This document shows, in pieces, positions 44,927 through 57,317 of a stretch of 64,000 nt of DNA. The notes below the pieces were generated by a model, which was not told the DNA's origin, searched no databases, and saw only the letters and a list, made by a program, of their open reading frames with translations. The stretch spans positions 4,672,001-4,736,000 of the forward strand of contig OY747707.1 in the NCBI GenBank assembly GCA_963556495.2. The letters are read 5' to 3'. Source of the stretch: Valencia hispanica (taxonomy: Eukaryota > Chordata > Actinopteri > Cyprinodontiformes > Valenciidae). The first letter of the stretch is position 1; every line of letters begins with the position of its first letter. A program made the position numbers and the translations under genes.

Positions 44927-45625
44927 TCGATGTGGCCTACCCTGTCAGAACAGCACACCGGAAGCGCATTTTCATAGCGCCGTCTATCAGTTTAGCCTCC
45001 TTTATCGAAACAGCATACCAGTGTTTGTGACAGGGTATGGCATTTTGACAGGTCTTTGCTTCATAGAAAAGGCAGGTTATAAAAGTTTATGCTGTTTACT
45101 CTGTTCATAGCCGGTCTGAACCCAGGAGAAGTCGTTGTGATCCCAGAAAAGAGTCGCATGAACCACTTACGCTTTAGAAATGATCCAGATGCGCATCTCG
45201 TAAATTTCACACTTAATCTTACAGGACGAGCATTTTCTGTCGGACATCCCTGATTTAAAATCTCAGCAAAGTTAGTTTTTTTTTCGAACTTACAATGTCA
45301 GAAAATATGTACACCTGTAATCATGTAAATTCTCTTGCAAATTTACAACTTTCACGTCAGAGAATTTTCACGTTTTTTCTTCAAAATATGTGAAATTAAT
45401 CTCAATTTTTTTTGGCAGAAATTGACTCAATCTTATTTTATTAATCTCTTCAGATTAAGAAATAATTAAATATGACATTACACAATTTTAAAAATAATAT
45501 ATGGAAAACATCTGTCAACATGTGCATATAAAATGCGGTAATGAACCAAAACTTACCGCTTAAAGTGTGAGGTACACTGAAATGATGGCTTGATTTTAAA
45601 GCATGCACATTACCCGAAGGTATGC
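44927..45625. repeat. Local repeat family R2, copy B
   Basis: Same orientation as 8034-8825; shares CCCTGTCAGAACAGCA, GACAGGTCTTTGCTTCATAG, GGAGAAGTCGTT and AATATATGGAAAAC. It lies about 90 bases outside the hAT end at 44838. Class unknown. Confidence 0.65.
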
Positions 45626-46796
45626 CGAAAATGCAAAGCAAAATTGAGCCTGGAGTACTTTCTACGGGAAAGGAAAACGACTTCCTCCAGGAACCAAACA
45701 CAGCAGAACCTAAAACAAACCAGTCCAGGTACATTTTCTATGTGAAAGTCCAAATAAACTCTTAATAAACGTCCAGAAACAAGCAGAGGAGCACAAAACG
45801 TCAGAGACGTAAAAGTGGCGAGACGGAGTTTCTGCAGAAATAAAAGTATTCATCACTGAGTGCTAAATAAAACAGCCTTTCAACTTTTCATCAGTTTATT
45901 CTCTCCAAACCAGACGATGAACATGTTCTCGTAGAACGTTGTTACCTGGAGGACACTCCTCCACCTCAGCTTTAGCTCAGAGGTGATTTATTGTTGGACT
46001 CCGAGTGTTTCTGAAACTATTCTGGGATGGTGGCCTTCGCCAGCGTCCAAGCAGCCTTCGTGTCAAACTCAGACTCTGGAACGTCTCCTATTCTTAGATG
46101 TTAAGACAAGACTTTCACCAAAAACTAGGAAACAACCTGTTGCTGACCTGAACACGTAACGTTTTTCTATTTTCCTGTTTCACTGGAAGTCTTTTTCACT
46201 GTGTTTTAAGACTCCACTGGACTCTCTCCATTCATGCGAAGACAAGACGAATCTCCTGGCAATTATAGAGCTGGGTGCATAGACGGGCCGCTGGCCAGAA
46301 CAATCTGCCGGTGGCCGATCCGTCTCTGTCAACGAACGGCCACTGTGACACGAAATAGCCTTGAGGGGTAACTAGGGAGGCATCTTCAGACTTCTTCCAG
46401 CTCATCTTGATTTAGTGGGTCATCTCAGAGGTCAGGAGTCCTCGGTGCGTCCAGAGTTTAAACTCTCTCTCTCTCTGGGGCTAAACCAAGCTGTCCATGC
46501 ATTCCCTTCTCTCAGACTTCTCTCTGTCCAAAGCTTGAAACCGACGGCCAAAACTGCAGCGACTGTTCAAATTCAGACAATTAACTATAGATTAGTAAAA
46601 AATTACTTCTTCATTTGACTGCTTTCTGCTGCATGTCACCAACTATGAACCTTGAAGACAGAAAGGCAGAGAAAGTATAATAATAATAATAATAATAATG
46701 TAAAACTTTGCAGAATCTTCAGACGACTGAACTGGGAACAGCTTTCTTTGAGTTGTGCCCCGAACAACCGACACAAACTCAAAGCTGTGCTAGATA
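45626..46796. other. Unannotated stretch with AAT microsatellite
   Basis: An AAT microsatellite lies at about 46678-46699. No gene recognised. Confidence 0.45.
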
Positions 46797-46830
46797 TAGT
46801 CCACAAAAAGTAAGTACACCCTTGCGTCTT
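46797..46830 (+). repeat. Tc1-like terminal-repeat remnant
   Basis: GTCCACAAAAAGTAAGTACA followed by CCCTTGCG resembles a Tc1-like end of the AAGTACACCC type. A reversed end of this type is at about 50806-50830. Confidence 0.35.
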
Positions 46831-47734
46831 TCATAAGATGTATGAGAAAAAGAGATTGCCTGATTAAACCCAGAACATTCCTGCAATTTTCAGCCAGCCT
46901 GTTTTAAAAACGCCTACCCAAAATAAAATTAAAGCTGGAGTCTCTTTGGAAAGAAAACACTTTCGTTTCCCCCACAACAGTGAGAATCTGTCTAAGTGCT
47001 ATTGTTACCAAGTAATAGGATTTTGAACACACTGGAAAAGGATGACATTTTATGTTTCTATGAATTTTATGCCGCTGATTCATTTTCTTAAAATACACGC
47101 TTTAAAAAGTAGCCTTAGAATGGAGTGATGGACTGAAACGCAGTGCAGGTCTAAAGCTTGAAGTATGACCTTTATCCACACCATATTTGACAGCAATAAA
47201 CCAATAAAATGAGAATTTTGCACATATTTTTCTAACTAAAGGTCAAGGGGTGCCAAAAAATGTGCCAGGAAATGCGCCCTCTGCAGGGTGAATGCAGAAC
47301 ACATCACCCTCTGATTAAAAAAAAAACAACAAAAAAATCATCAGAATCATAACTTTCTCTTCCCTAACGAAGCTCCACGGCTTCCTCTATGTTGTATTTT
47401 GTTTTAAAAGTGTGTTTTGCCACATTGGCGAAAGGATCTCTTACTGGAGCGTAATAATCTAACATCTGTGTTTAGATAAGTCCTTTTACGGTCGCTGGTT
47501 ACAAGTCCAGTGACGAAGCCCGCCCGGTTATGTCAGATATCTGCTTTTGCAGTATTCCATTGGCTATCCGATGCGTCAATCATCATAATTCTGCGCCGCA
47601 ATTGGTTCGAGAGACACACGGCAGAACGACGAAGGTACTTTTCACCCATCAGCTATTGGTTGCAGATTTGCCACAGTAGAAGGGTGTCACCTATTGGATC
47701 AAGTAAGGTGTCAATCAAAAGCCAACACCTCCCA
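46831..47734. other. Unannotated stretch, no recognisable gene
   Basis: No feature recognised. Confidence 0.45.
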
Positions 47735-48122
47735 TAGGATGCTGTGTAATGTTTAGGCTTATATCAGCATGCTAACAGCAGCTACCAGGAAAACTTTGTG
47801 TGTAGCGTTTGCAAGGAATGAATTTACGAAGGTTTTCTGCGGCTGATTATGTTGGATTGCTAACGTCAGACTTGTTGTGGACAAACTTTTTTATTGGAGG
47901 ACATTTATCGGACCCTTGTGGATGTAAAAATACGTTTTTATTCAAGATGCCTCTGTTCTGTTTATGATATTAAGGTTTTGAACAGTGAGTTGCACATTAC
48001 CTTGGTTTCTGAATGGTTGGCGAAAAGCGTTTGCTGTGTCTAGAGTAATGATTGGATCCTTAATTGGCATTAATCGCTGGAATCACGAGATACTCAGCTT
48101 CCCAATGATGTATGAAGTGAAG
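47735..48122 (+). repeat. Repeat X, copy 2
   Basis: Matches 28740-29135 in order and orientation (ATCAGCATGCTAACAGCAGC, GGACCCTTGTGGATGT, TTGCACATTACCTTGG, GGAATCACGAGA). Non-coding. Confidence 0.6.
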
Positions 48123-48144
48123 AAACCGCTCTAATCTTAGACTC

Positions 48145-48505
48145 TGTAGACCTTGTCCAACAGTGTCTTCTGGACAGAAGAGACCAAAGTAGAGATATTT
48201 GGTCATGAAGCAAAGAACTAAACATCAGATCAGCACGAACATCTCTGAACAGCTGTCAAGCACGGCGGTGGAGGAATGATGACATGGGCTGGTCCTGTAA
48301 CTGAAGAACCTTGGCTCCTTAAAGTGATTGACTGGACCATGATCCACTGTGTAGACCAATGATGCAACGATGGAACGGCTGGAAAATGGGAGAATTCATG
48401 TGTTGCAATGGCCTAGTCAAAGTTCAGACCTTAACGTGATTGAAAAGCAGTGGCTGGACCTTCAGAGAGCGTTGAGAAACAAATATCTGCAAACCTAAAG
48501 AAACT
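48145..48505 (+). pseudogene. Tc1-like transposase relic
   Basis: Near 48165-48205 the translation is VFWTEETKVEIFGHE, where the first catalytic Asp of WTDETK has become Glu (GAA at 48177-48179). Next comes VKHGGGGMMTWAG (about 48255-48295) and, further on, SSDLNVIEKQWLDLQRALRN with the third catalytic Asp intact. A large part between is shortened and stops are present. No terminal repeats were assigned to it. Confidence 0.7.
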
Positions 48506-50805
48506 GAAGCAAGCTAGCTAGCAGGGTTTACTACGTTTCTGTTATTGTTAAACCTCTTTACTCCACGACAAGCAGCAGTTTGTCCTTGATGGGTTTATTT
48601 TATATCGATGGCCATAAAACTTGGGGTGTTTTCAGATTTATTTGGTGCAGAAATGTTCTTCCAGAGGAGCCCCCCGAGTCAAGGAACCGGCTGAACCAAC
48701 CATGTCTGGGAGCAGAACTTTCAGAACACGGTCCTGATTTCCCCCCCAGTCTGTTTGTCACGAAAAATAAAAGAAATCCAGAGCTTAAAATATATATAAA
48801 ATAAAGCGCTGTTCTCTGAGTGATTTATACTTCAAAACACAGATTTGAAGACAATCCTCCCTCTATCAGGGTGAGGAAAGCCCCTACTTTCCATCAAAAA
48901 AGATCCAATCCGGATGATCCACAGCAGGATTTCACAGATTTCTTCAATAACAATGTATTTTGTAGCAGTGCGGCGGCTGCTTGGTCAGCTACCTGTTGTA
49001 TAGCCTCTCGACTTAATCAAATACATGACTGGATGGGAGCCCGGCTGTTACCCAGACAACAGGGGTCATCAGGGCACAGAAACACTAAACGATGCCTGAA
49101 AGACCGAAGAGGAAACTTTGTAAAGAGATCCGTGTTCTTCTGCGAGCATCACCTTCCTGGCTGAGGCGATGAATGCTTTCACAACACAAACGTATCAATA
49201 CTGGAAACTTCTTCAGGTGCCTCAAGATGCTAATTGGCTAATTTCTCTGCACTTTGTGAACAGTTCATGAATATCTGAGGAGAACCGGTGGAGGTTTCTG
49301 CCTTTTGAACTCCAACATCATTTATGTAAATCGGTCATGGTAAAAAGCAAGAGATGCGATTATAATAAAATGATCTGGTCGCTACCAGGTCCAAGTTCCC
49401 AGTGAGCAGTTATTAAGCAACAGTGAATATGAAATAGAAAGTACATCCTTCCACATTCCTTCCACTACACTAAATTGACATAGTGGTTCTGCTGTGTGAT
49501 TCTGTTGTGGACGACTTTCACCCTCTTCTTAACAACATCCTTTTACTGTAGTAGTGAGCAGATTCACTATTAAATCGATTAATTGTGATGTGAAACGTGC
49601 CAAATTCGATAGAGGTTCAAAAGTGTTCAAAATTGATTATTTTAAAAATTTAAATGGCAAAATTATGAACGTCCGATGTGCCGCCCCGGACATTTTTAGG
49701 GGGACGGACCGGCGGAAACAATATGGCTGCTGCTAGCCTTTCAGCCATGCAGGGCGAAACCTACAAAATACAGCGAACGTTTTGCACTTTAGTTGTGAAA
49801 TGAGCGTTTGTGTTGTTGTGTTTTATGTCAGCAGCATCGTCCACTTTTCCCCTCGGACATGTTCCACTTTCCCCCTTGCAGGCCGGGGGCGTCCTCCCCG
49901 CGCTGCAGCGCAGGACAGCTGCTGTTTACAAGACGACGTCAGCTCAGGTGTAGCTTTGCAGAAAAGATACTTCCTTTATATCGTACCGGTCCCGACTAAT
50001 GTGTGGCGGAGTGCAGCGTGTCCATAGCTGAAGACGTTTCTGTGTCGGACAGGAGCCAAAAATCCTGTCGGTCAAACTGATGCAAAAACTATGAAAAGGC
50101 TGAGAAAAGGTCAGAGTTCATCTAATAAACTGACAGATAAAAACTAAAAACTGGAGTATACACTTTGTTTTAAGTGTCTTTGTGAGAATGTTGCTTTTTA
50201 TTTTTATTACTTTGAAAAGTAAATACATTTTCTTCTCAGATTTTCCTGTAATTTCTGTCCTGTATGACTTAAAAACAGAGCTATTACAAGTTAATTTTCT
50301 AATACAGAGGATTTTTAATGACTTAATTCAGTCATTTCTGTAATGGTTGAATTGTAAAAGCTGATCTGAAGTTTATTTAAGTATTCTTTCTAACCACATA
50401 GAGCGGAAACATTTTAAATATGTTCAAATCTAAAGTCTTCTTTAGGTAAACAGAATAGGATTGAAGTTTTTTTTCCAGGAATGGACCAAGTGCCTTCTTT
50501 TATGGAAATCAAAATATGTTCACCCTATATTATACTTCTTGTGCCAACACACATTTCCTGTAGCTTTCGTGGAAAAGTATGACCTTAATATGATTATGAA
50601 ACATATTTTCGACATGTGTTGCATGTATAAATGAAAGAAACAACATAAATTATTTTCAATACTTCAATTAACGGAAACTGAATGGATTTAAAAGCAGAAA
50701 GTAGCCATGGAAGGAATGAAGAAAACACCCTAAATTGGGGGGGATGCAACAAAAATAATTGTTTAATAATTTAAAACATTCCCTCTTAAAACCAGTGGAA
50801 GGACC
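48506..50805. other. Unannotated stretch, no recognisable gene
   Basis: A 114-codon plus-strand frame at 48820-49164 has no known domain. About 49560-50050 looks like a dispersed repeat (ATCGATTAATTGTGATGTGA; GC-rich part around 49875-49925) but I cannot classify it. Confidence 0.4.
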
Positions 50806-50830
50806 AAGGGTGTACTTAGTTTTTCACATG
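50806..50830 (-). repeat. Tc1-like terminal-repeat remnant, reversed
   Basis: AGGGTGTACTTAGTTTTTCA resembles a reversed Tc1-like end of the AAGTACACCC type. Solo remnant or distant partner of 46797-46830. Confidence 0.4.
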
Positions 50831-51954
50831 AAGACATTACGTTGGTGTGGTGCATGGCTTCTTGTTCACACGAGCTTAGATTGTATGAACTGTAGAACCT
50901 GGTCCAGCCGGTTCTTCAAAGAGGGATGAAGGCTGCGACAGATGTGGAGGGACACGATCGGCTCGGCTCTGCGCGGCAGGGAGCGGAGGTCGTGACCTCG
51001 GTCTGTTGAAAACAAACCCGCACAGCAGCATTTAAAGGTCAGGAGGAGGATGAAGAAGGTGGTGAGGATTAATCAGTGGAAACATTGAATGAGAGTATTA
51101 ATTAGAAGAGAGGAGGATTCTCCACGTTCATTGAAAGTATATTCCAGCTCAAATGTTGGGAAAACTTCAACCTGAGCTATTCCCATCTGGTTAAATTCAA
51201 TCTTTTCATTTTCCTTATGAGAGCAGGAGTTTTAACGCCCAATTTAGAAACGGTTGAAGTGAAAGTGAAGCGTCTGCCATTTCTGATTCCTTTCATTATG
51301 GAGAAGCAGGAGCTGCGTTCCTTCCTTTGATTATATTCAGTCCAAGAAAAAAAACTATATTCTGCAAATATGTACAGAAAAATAAGTAGCCTAAACAACC
51401 GGAGATGAACGGACGCCTCGAAGCGTTACAGAAATCAAACCGTTTCTCCCTTGGTCAATTTATTTATGCACCTTCAGGTACTGCTGAGCAAGCACAAAAA
51501 CTCCTGCCGGTTTTTTTTCTGCGACTCCTTGGATCCATCTGAACTGAACAGGGAGATCTTCCTGCAGCGCTTCAATTAGCAGCAGAGAGATGATCATCCA
51601 TGTAAATAACGTGTGGCCTGCAGACCCAGACGACACCGTCGCTCTGTCACCAGCTGGAAAACGCAGGAACCAAAAAGACAATCCGAAAAAAGAGAGAATT
51701 TCTAAGCCTTTCTTCAAATTCACAGGTTTACATGCACTAACATCCCGTTAAACTATTTGGGAACGTCCAAATGATTGTGGACCCACACATGTCTGGTTCA
51801 TTCCTTTGGTCCAATTATATGCTGGGAATGTCCAGCGATGGTACCGTGCAGAACCGAGACGCCAGGGGTCGTGTTGACCGAATATTTTCTCTATTTCACT
51901 GTTTTCTTTAAAGATCGGTGATGGGAAAATCCTGAGGCCGTCCGTCATTTTGAC
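50831..51954. other. Unannotated stretch, no recognisable gene
   Basis: No feature recognised. Confidence 0.45.
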
Positions 51955-52090
51955 AGATTAGTATTCACCCATCTGACCACTTGGTGCAGACGCGCAGACA
52001 TTTTTAACTTTTCACACTGAGCATCATCTCAGACCTGGACACCGTACTCAATGTATCGCTCTAACCAGGACCTGACAGCATGTCGAACCG
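51955..52090 (+). repeat. hAT family R1, fragment D, opposite orientation
   Basis: GACAGATTAGTATTCACCCA, TGGTGCAGACGCGCAGACAT and CATCATCTCAGACCTGGACA are the reverse of the right part of copies A and C. Only about 135 bases remain. Confidence 0.6.
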
Positions 52091-52143
52091 TATTTTAGGT
52101 GCAATCATTTAACCTCAGCCTCAAGCTGAAACCATCTTAGGTT

Positions 52144-52460
52144 CTACAGCAGGGCAACGATCCAAAACACAGCAGCAAGTCCACCTCTGATTGGCTGAAG
52201 AAAAACAAAATGAGGACTTTTGGAGTGGCCTAGTCAAAGTCCTGACCTAAATCCTATTGAGATGCGGCGGTATGACCTTTAAAAGGCGGTTCGTGCTGGA
52301 AAACCCTCCAATGTGGCTGAACTACAACAATTTCACAAAGATGAGTGGGAAGAAATACTCCAGAGCTGGAAAAACACTCACCGCAAGTTATCACGAACGC
52401 TGAAGGGTGGACCAACCAGCTATTAGCTTTAGGGAGCAATCATTTTGTTACACCCCTGAT
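52144..52460 (+). pseudogene. Tc1-like transposase C-terminal relic
   Basis: One frame gives LQQGNDPKHSSKST with the second catalytic Asp; another gives EWPSQSPDLNPIEMRRYDL (about 52224-52280) with the third, then a TAA stop. Downstream text (KMSGKKYSRAGKTL) still matches the C-terminus. Frameshifts inactivate it. The N-terminal half is absent, replaced by the hAT R1 fragment just upstream. Confidence 0.8.
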
Positions 52461-52599
52461 GGTTGAGGTTAAAAATCATTAAACCATTTAGCGAAATAAA
52501 ACTGGTAAAAAAATAAATAAATCAGATGGTTAAAATTAGGATGATTTTGAGTCAAAATTTGTGTCAACTTCAGAGAGCAGCTATCAGTAAAAACCTTCC

Positions 52600-52875
52600 T
52601 CCCCTTATGGAAAAGTCATGTTTTCCCATGTGGTACCAGGTGAACCACATGTGTAGCATACATTTCTTCCACATGTAGGTTTTATATGGAAAACATGTTT
52701 CACATCTGGTTTACACGTTACCCCATGGGTTTCACAGTTTATTACCATGAAAATGTTCCAAGTTCACATTGGCAATATGTGTAAAACACAAGTTGTCACA
52801 TGTTTTCCCACACATTTCACATGTTTTTCTTAACATGTTCTCACGTGTGTATTTCACATGGACCAAAGAGTTTTT
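52600..52875. repeat. ACATGT-rich degenerate tract
   Basis: At least seven ACATG words, most of them ACATGT, lie at irregular spacing of about 10 to 100 bases, together with CATGTGG, CACGTG and ACGTG. Individual units are flanked by T-rich or A-rich text such as TTCACATG and AAACATGTTTC. It may be a degenerate tandem repeat or an unusual non-autonomous element. Confidence 0.5.
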
Positions 52876-52893
52876 ACGTGATTACACATCACC

Positions 52894-53420
52894 TAAGGCC
52901 ATGTACACACATAGCTGTTTTTTGTTTGTTTTTTTACAAATATCCTCACCACCTCGTTTTATAAAAAATCTCCGTCCACACCTAACCGCATAAGTGTCTT
53001 GTTAAGCGCGTTCATAGACATGCCAAACCTGTAGGGGGCAGTAGCTCCCCAAAATCCTATCCACTCAGAGTAACTTTCTATGTTCTAACTTATACATACA
53101 GCGTGTAAAAACAAGCAAACAAAAAGCGCTCGGACAATCAATGATGCCAAAACATCTGAGGGCATAACTGCTGTTTCTGAGTGGAAACGCAGGTCGCACA
53201 TGTGATGTCGGTGCATTTTTGTCGCGGAAAGTGCCGTTGGCGGAGTCTAAAACTCCGGTTATTTCTGTCCACACGCAAACGCTTAAAACGGATAAAACGC
53301 AGATCTTCACTTTGGTCAGAGTTTTTGGAAAGATTCGTTTTCGGTGCCGTAAATCTGCATTTTCGTGTGGACGACGGGCCAAATCGTAGAAAAATATCGT
53401 CATTTTGTGAGATACCCGGC
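52894..53420 (+). mobile_element. Non-autonomous DNA element, right end truncated
   Basis: Begins TAAGGCCATGTACACACATA and towards its end has TTTCGTGTGGACGACGGGCC, then ATCGTCATTTTGTGAGATAC and CCGGCTC, which is the inner part of the inverted end. Interior is rich in CCGTCCACA- and CGCAAACGC-type words. A solo left-end fragment is at 25561-25620. A CTCF-like motif lies at 53028-53041. Confidence 0.6.
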
Positions 53421-55977
53421 TCTGGTTCGCTTTGCCTTACGCCCTAAATCACACTTGCCTCAATTTAAATCACATCTAATGATGATGTGTTTCAACTGTG
53501 TTTGTCATGTGATTTGTGATTTATTTGCTTGTAAAAATTCGCAATTAAAATGACTACAAATCAGACGTCGCATATATGACGTCACGTTAGCTAGCACTGA
53601 TCGAGACCTTGTTTTTCTCCCCCAGCATAGCTGCTACTTTCCACATGGTCAGATTTAGAGGTTTTCCCCACGTTTAATGCTCCTTCCTTTGTCCTGGACG
53701 AAGGATGCGACGCTCGCTAAACTCACTGCCTTTTTTTTTTTTACACAAAACCTAAATTGACTTTTGCCACCTGTCGAAGATTTGCGTTTTCTCGGCATCA
53801 AAATGTGTCTTTAAAATTCAGGGACATCATATGTTAAATCCATGGAACGTTTCAAACGGGATCAGAAAATAACGTTTTATCACTCGGAAGTAGATGGGCG
53901 GGACTTAGTTCCCTATAGACCTCAACGCGGCCGTCCAGGGTTCGACTCCTGATCTCGGGACCTTTGCTCCTTGTCTTCCCCGCTTCTCTCTCTGCACCTT
54001 TCCTGCTGTACGCCATTAAAAATGACAAAAATGCAACCTTTAAATATCCAACATGGCAGCGGTTACGGAGCTGGAAAATCTGGTGGTGAAAAGGAGCCTC
54101 GTGTTGAAACAGGTTGGATTGTGTGCAATTGACTAAGAAAGACGCACAGTAAAGTATTCACAGCCTTTCCTTTTTCCTCTGATGTTCGACCCGGAGAGAA
54201 GGAGGAGAACTTCTCCTGATTATACGGTTATGTTGTCCGGATCGACACTGCCAAGCATCAGAACCATAAAGATGTTTCATGCTGGACTCCAACAGAACAA
54301 CGGTGCTGATGTTTGCCCAGAGAGAACGCACTGTAATGAGTCCGAATAAATCCAATTAGCTTTAATGTGACTGATCTTTATGGAGGAAGCTTCCAGACTG
54401 ACAGTAGAGGAGGAAATAATAAAATGAGGTGTTTACTCTGCGGCTCTGCCTGCGAGGCGGAGATATGCACCCTGCAAAGAGCCGAGAAACACCAAGAAAA
54501 ACCCACAGAACTCCTGCCAGTTTGTTTCGGAGTCCGCAGCCATGTTGTCTCAAGCAGATAAAAGAAAATGTTCCCCGTCTGCAGAGAAATTAATGGCACT
54601 CATCAAGGAATAAAAGAGCCATAAAACAGCTACCCGTTTTTAGCCACAAAAGGAACGGTTTTGGGAAATGAATGGACAGGAAGGAGCTGCAGGACGGGAG
54701 CTCAGAGCCATCGGCTCTCAGGTCCGCTGAACAGACCAGTTGTACGCACAGCATTGTGCTTCTCATGTAAGCAAAACCGGAGATGTGGGGCAAACAAGGC
54801 TGGGATGTGTGCCCGCATGAATAAAACAGAAATGTCTCAGATGGGCGTATAACTAATTTAATGCGAACATTAGACTAACTGGAGGACTTCATCATGCCAA
54901 CTCTGCATCTTAACCAGGAAGTGTCACACGCAGGCATGCAAATATGCAGGGCTTCATTCTGCTTAACATCTACTGTATGATAAAAACTTCCCATACTTTA
55001 TCAGCACTTTAATCTAAAAAGGTTCCCTATTGCTCGATTATCTCAATGCAAGTTTGTTGAATCCTTATGGAGCTTTAAGAAGATTTTAGACTTTAGAGGA
55101 AAAACAAATTAGAGCATCCCACTCAAAACATCTGTTCTTTGTACAATTATTTATTTGCAATTTTTAAAATAAATATTTTTTTTATGTTTTTCTTTATATT
55201 AATTTTTTATTTAGAAAACAAAACCAAAAATCCATTCTTTTTTTCAATCAAGTTACTTAATAATATTTTATTTATTTATTACTTTTTATTCTTTATTTTT
55301 TTTAAATGACAAAAAACATCCATTCTCTAAATAAAAGGTGGCAGTTTTGTAGCAACCAGAATTTATTAAATGATTACAGCTTTTTACTAAACCAATACTG
55401 AGGGAAAACTGCCGAAATGTATGTTTTCTGATGCGTTTACAGACCAAAATAAAGGTGGGACCTTTCTGTACTGCTTTATTTTAATTTCATGACTCACAGC
55501 TTTCTGTTTCGCAGAAAAGATGTCCTTGAAACATAATAATCGCAGGCCTCCAGACTTACATTTTTGGAATGAGTGAAGGGTCCACGGCTTTCTATTAAAT
55601 AGGAATAAATGTCTCCCCAGCAGGTTTGTGGGCAGGACATCAGCGAATTGGACCAACGTTTTTCCCAGATCTCATACTGGCTTTGAATAACTTGCGATTT
55701 TGTCGTCAATACCCATTTTAAGCTTCTCTCTAAACTTTTTCCTGTCTTCAGACATTATAGTGCGTATATTTTGGGGATTTCGCCCTGCTAACAGGAAGTG
55801 TTTGTCGCCTCTTTACCGCCCGCCATTTTGTTTGTTTTCTTGCCACCCAACCACATGCGCACAAAGATGTCCACAAAGATTCTCCTATTAACAAGAGTCC
55901 AAATTGAATATGAGCTTCTTAAATCAGAACAAATGTATGTACGTACACATACATACATACACACATACACTCATATA
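53421..55977. other. Unannotated stretch, AT-rich near 55135-55325
   Basis: No gene recognised. A CA/TA microsatellite lies at 55945-55970. Confidence 0.45.
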
Positions 55978-56385
55978 AGGGCTGGGTATTGTTAGGAATT
56001 TCACAATTCGATTCGATTTCGATTCTTGAGGCTTCGATTCGACTCCGATTCAATACGATATTGATTTATTAGCTTCAATATCGATTCAATAATAAGTAAA
56101 TACACAAGTAATTAAGTACCTGAGTATATTTTTAAATAAATGAGCCAAACGTCGGCTTTTAGCGTTGGTGGTGCAGGCTTGAACGGAGTGCAGCTGCTGT
56201 CCACCATCTTGATGTTTTGGTAATGTGCGTCTTGTACAACGCTGAACGCTCTCACTAGAGTGTTGCCCACAGCGCCGCCACTGGCCGGTGGGCTGAATCG
56301 ATTTAATAGGATTTGATGAATCGATATTGAATTGAGAAACAAATAATTGCAATGCATTGCTGAATCGATATTTTTACCCAGGCCT
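55978..56385. mobile_element. Short hAT-like non-autonomous element
   Basis: Begins AGGGCTGGGTATTGTTAGG and ends TATTTTTACCCAGGCCT, giving inverted ends AGGGCTGGGTA and AGGCCTGGGTA. ATCGATTC-type words repeat near both ends. The flanks CTCATATA and AATATATA are possible decayed target copies, though both are microsatellite-like. Confidence 0.6.
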
Positions 56386-56417
56386 AATATATATATACAC
56401 ATATATACACACACACG
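56386..56417. repeat. TA/CA microsatellite
   Basis: Alternating TA and CA dinucleotides separate the short hAT-like element from the truncated Tc1-like element. Confidence 0.8.
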
Positions 56418-56962
56418 TTATATAGGGATGGTGTCGTTTTTATCATGGGCATTGTTGACTCCTCTCCAAATGTAACGTTTATGGTTGTGGCCAAAAAGTT
56501 CAATTTTGGTCTCATCATTCCAAATAACTTTGTTCCAGAAGTTTTGAGGCTCGTCTCGGTTGTCATATTGTAAGCGGGCTATTTTGTGGCATTGGCGCAG
56601 TAATGGCTTTCTTCTGGCCACTCGACCATGCAGCTCATTTTTCTTCAAGTCCCTCCTTATTGTACATCTTGATAAACCCACTTTTTTTCAGAGAGTCCTG
56701 TATGTCAGCTGAAGTCATTTGTGGGTTTTTCTTTGTATCCCGAACATTTTTTCCTGGCAGCTGTGGCTGAACTTTTTGTTGGTCTACCTGACCGTGGTTT
56801 GGTGTCAACAGAATCCCTCATTTTCCACTTCTTAATTAGGGTCTGAACACTGCTGACTGGCATTCCTAATTGCTTGGAAATCTTTTTATATCCTTTTCCT
56901 GTTTTATGAAGTTCAACGATCTTCTCCCGCAGATCCTTTGATAATTCTTTTGCTTTCCCCAT
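56418..56962 (-). pseudogene. Tc1-like transposase, N-terminal two thirds
   Basis: Starts at the ATG at 56962 with MGKAKELSKDLREKIVELHK and goes through the paired helix-turn-helix region (KKISKQLGMPVSSVQTLIKK, RSGRPTK). A frame change near 56681-56705 separates it from the second part (GLSRCTIRRDLKKNELHGR, then FWNKVIWNDETKIELFGHN), which has the first catalytic Asp in WNDETK. The protein ends at KNDTIP, so the second and third catalytic residues are lost with the truncation. Confidence 0.9.
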
Positions 56963-57315
56963 GGCTCGGAATCCAACAAACATCAGCGCAACACTGGATC
57001 ATGAATCATGTCAGGAGCCTAGAAACTCACTGACTTTTTATACACACCCACTAATTACAAGCAAACAGATCACAGGTGAGGTGGTTGCCTTTAGTAGCCA
57101 TTTACACCTGTGTGTGTCAACCTGTGTCTATGTCATCATGCCAAAACTTCCAGGGTATGTAAACTTTTGATCAGGGTCATTTGGGTATTTTCTGTTGTCA
57201 TTATGATGTAAAAAAAAAAGGCAAAGACAATTGTTTGATAATAAATGGCTTCACCCAACCACCAACCAAAACCTCACACATTCTGCCAGGGTATGTAAAC
57301 TTTTGAGCACAACTG
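56418..57315 (-). mobile_element. Tc1-like transposon, C-terminal part and left end missing
   Basis: The right end has two direct repeats of a terminal word: TATGTAAACTTTTGAGCACA at 57293-57312 (outer) and TATGTAAACTTTTGATCAGG at 57155-57174 (inner), the IR/DR arrangement of Tc1-like elements with long ends. It is followed by TA at 57316-57317. The transposase is read on the minus strand and is cut off at about 56418 by the microsatellite. Confidence 0.85.
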
Positions 57316-57317
57316 TA

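Noticed and set aside
46678..46699. AAT run and other microsatellites as CRISPR-like or functional arrays
   Set aside because: They are simple short tandem repeats without spacers; ordinary in fish genomes.
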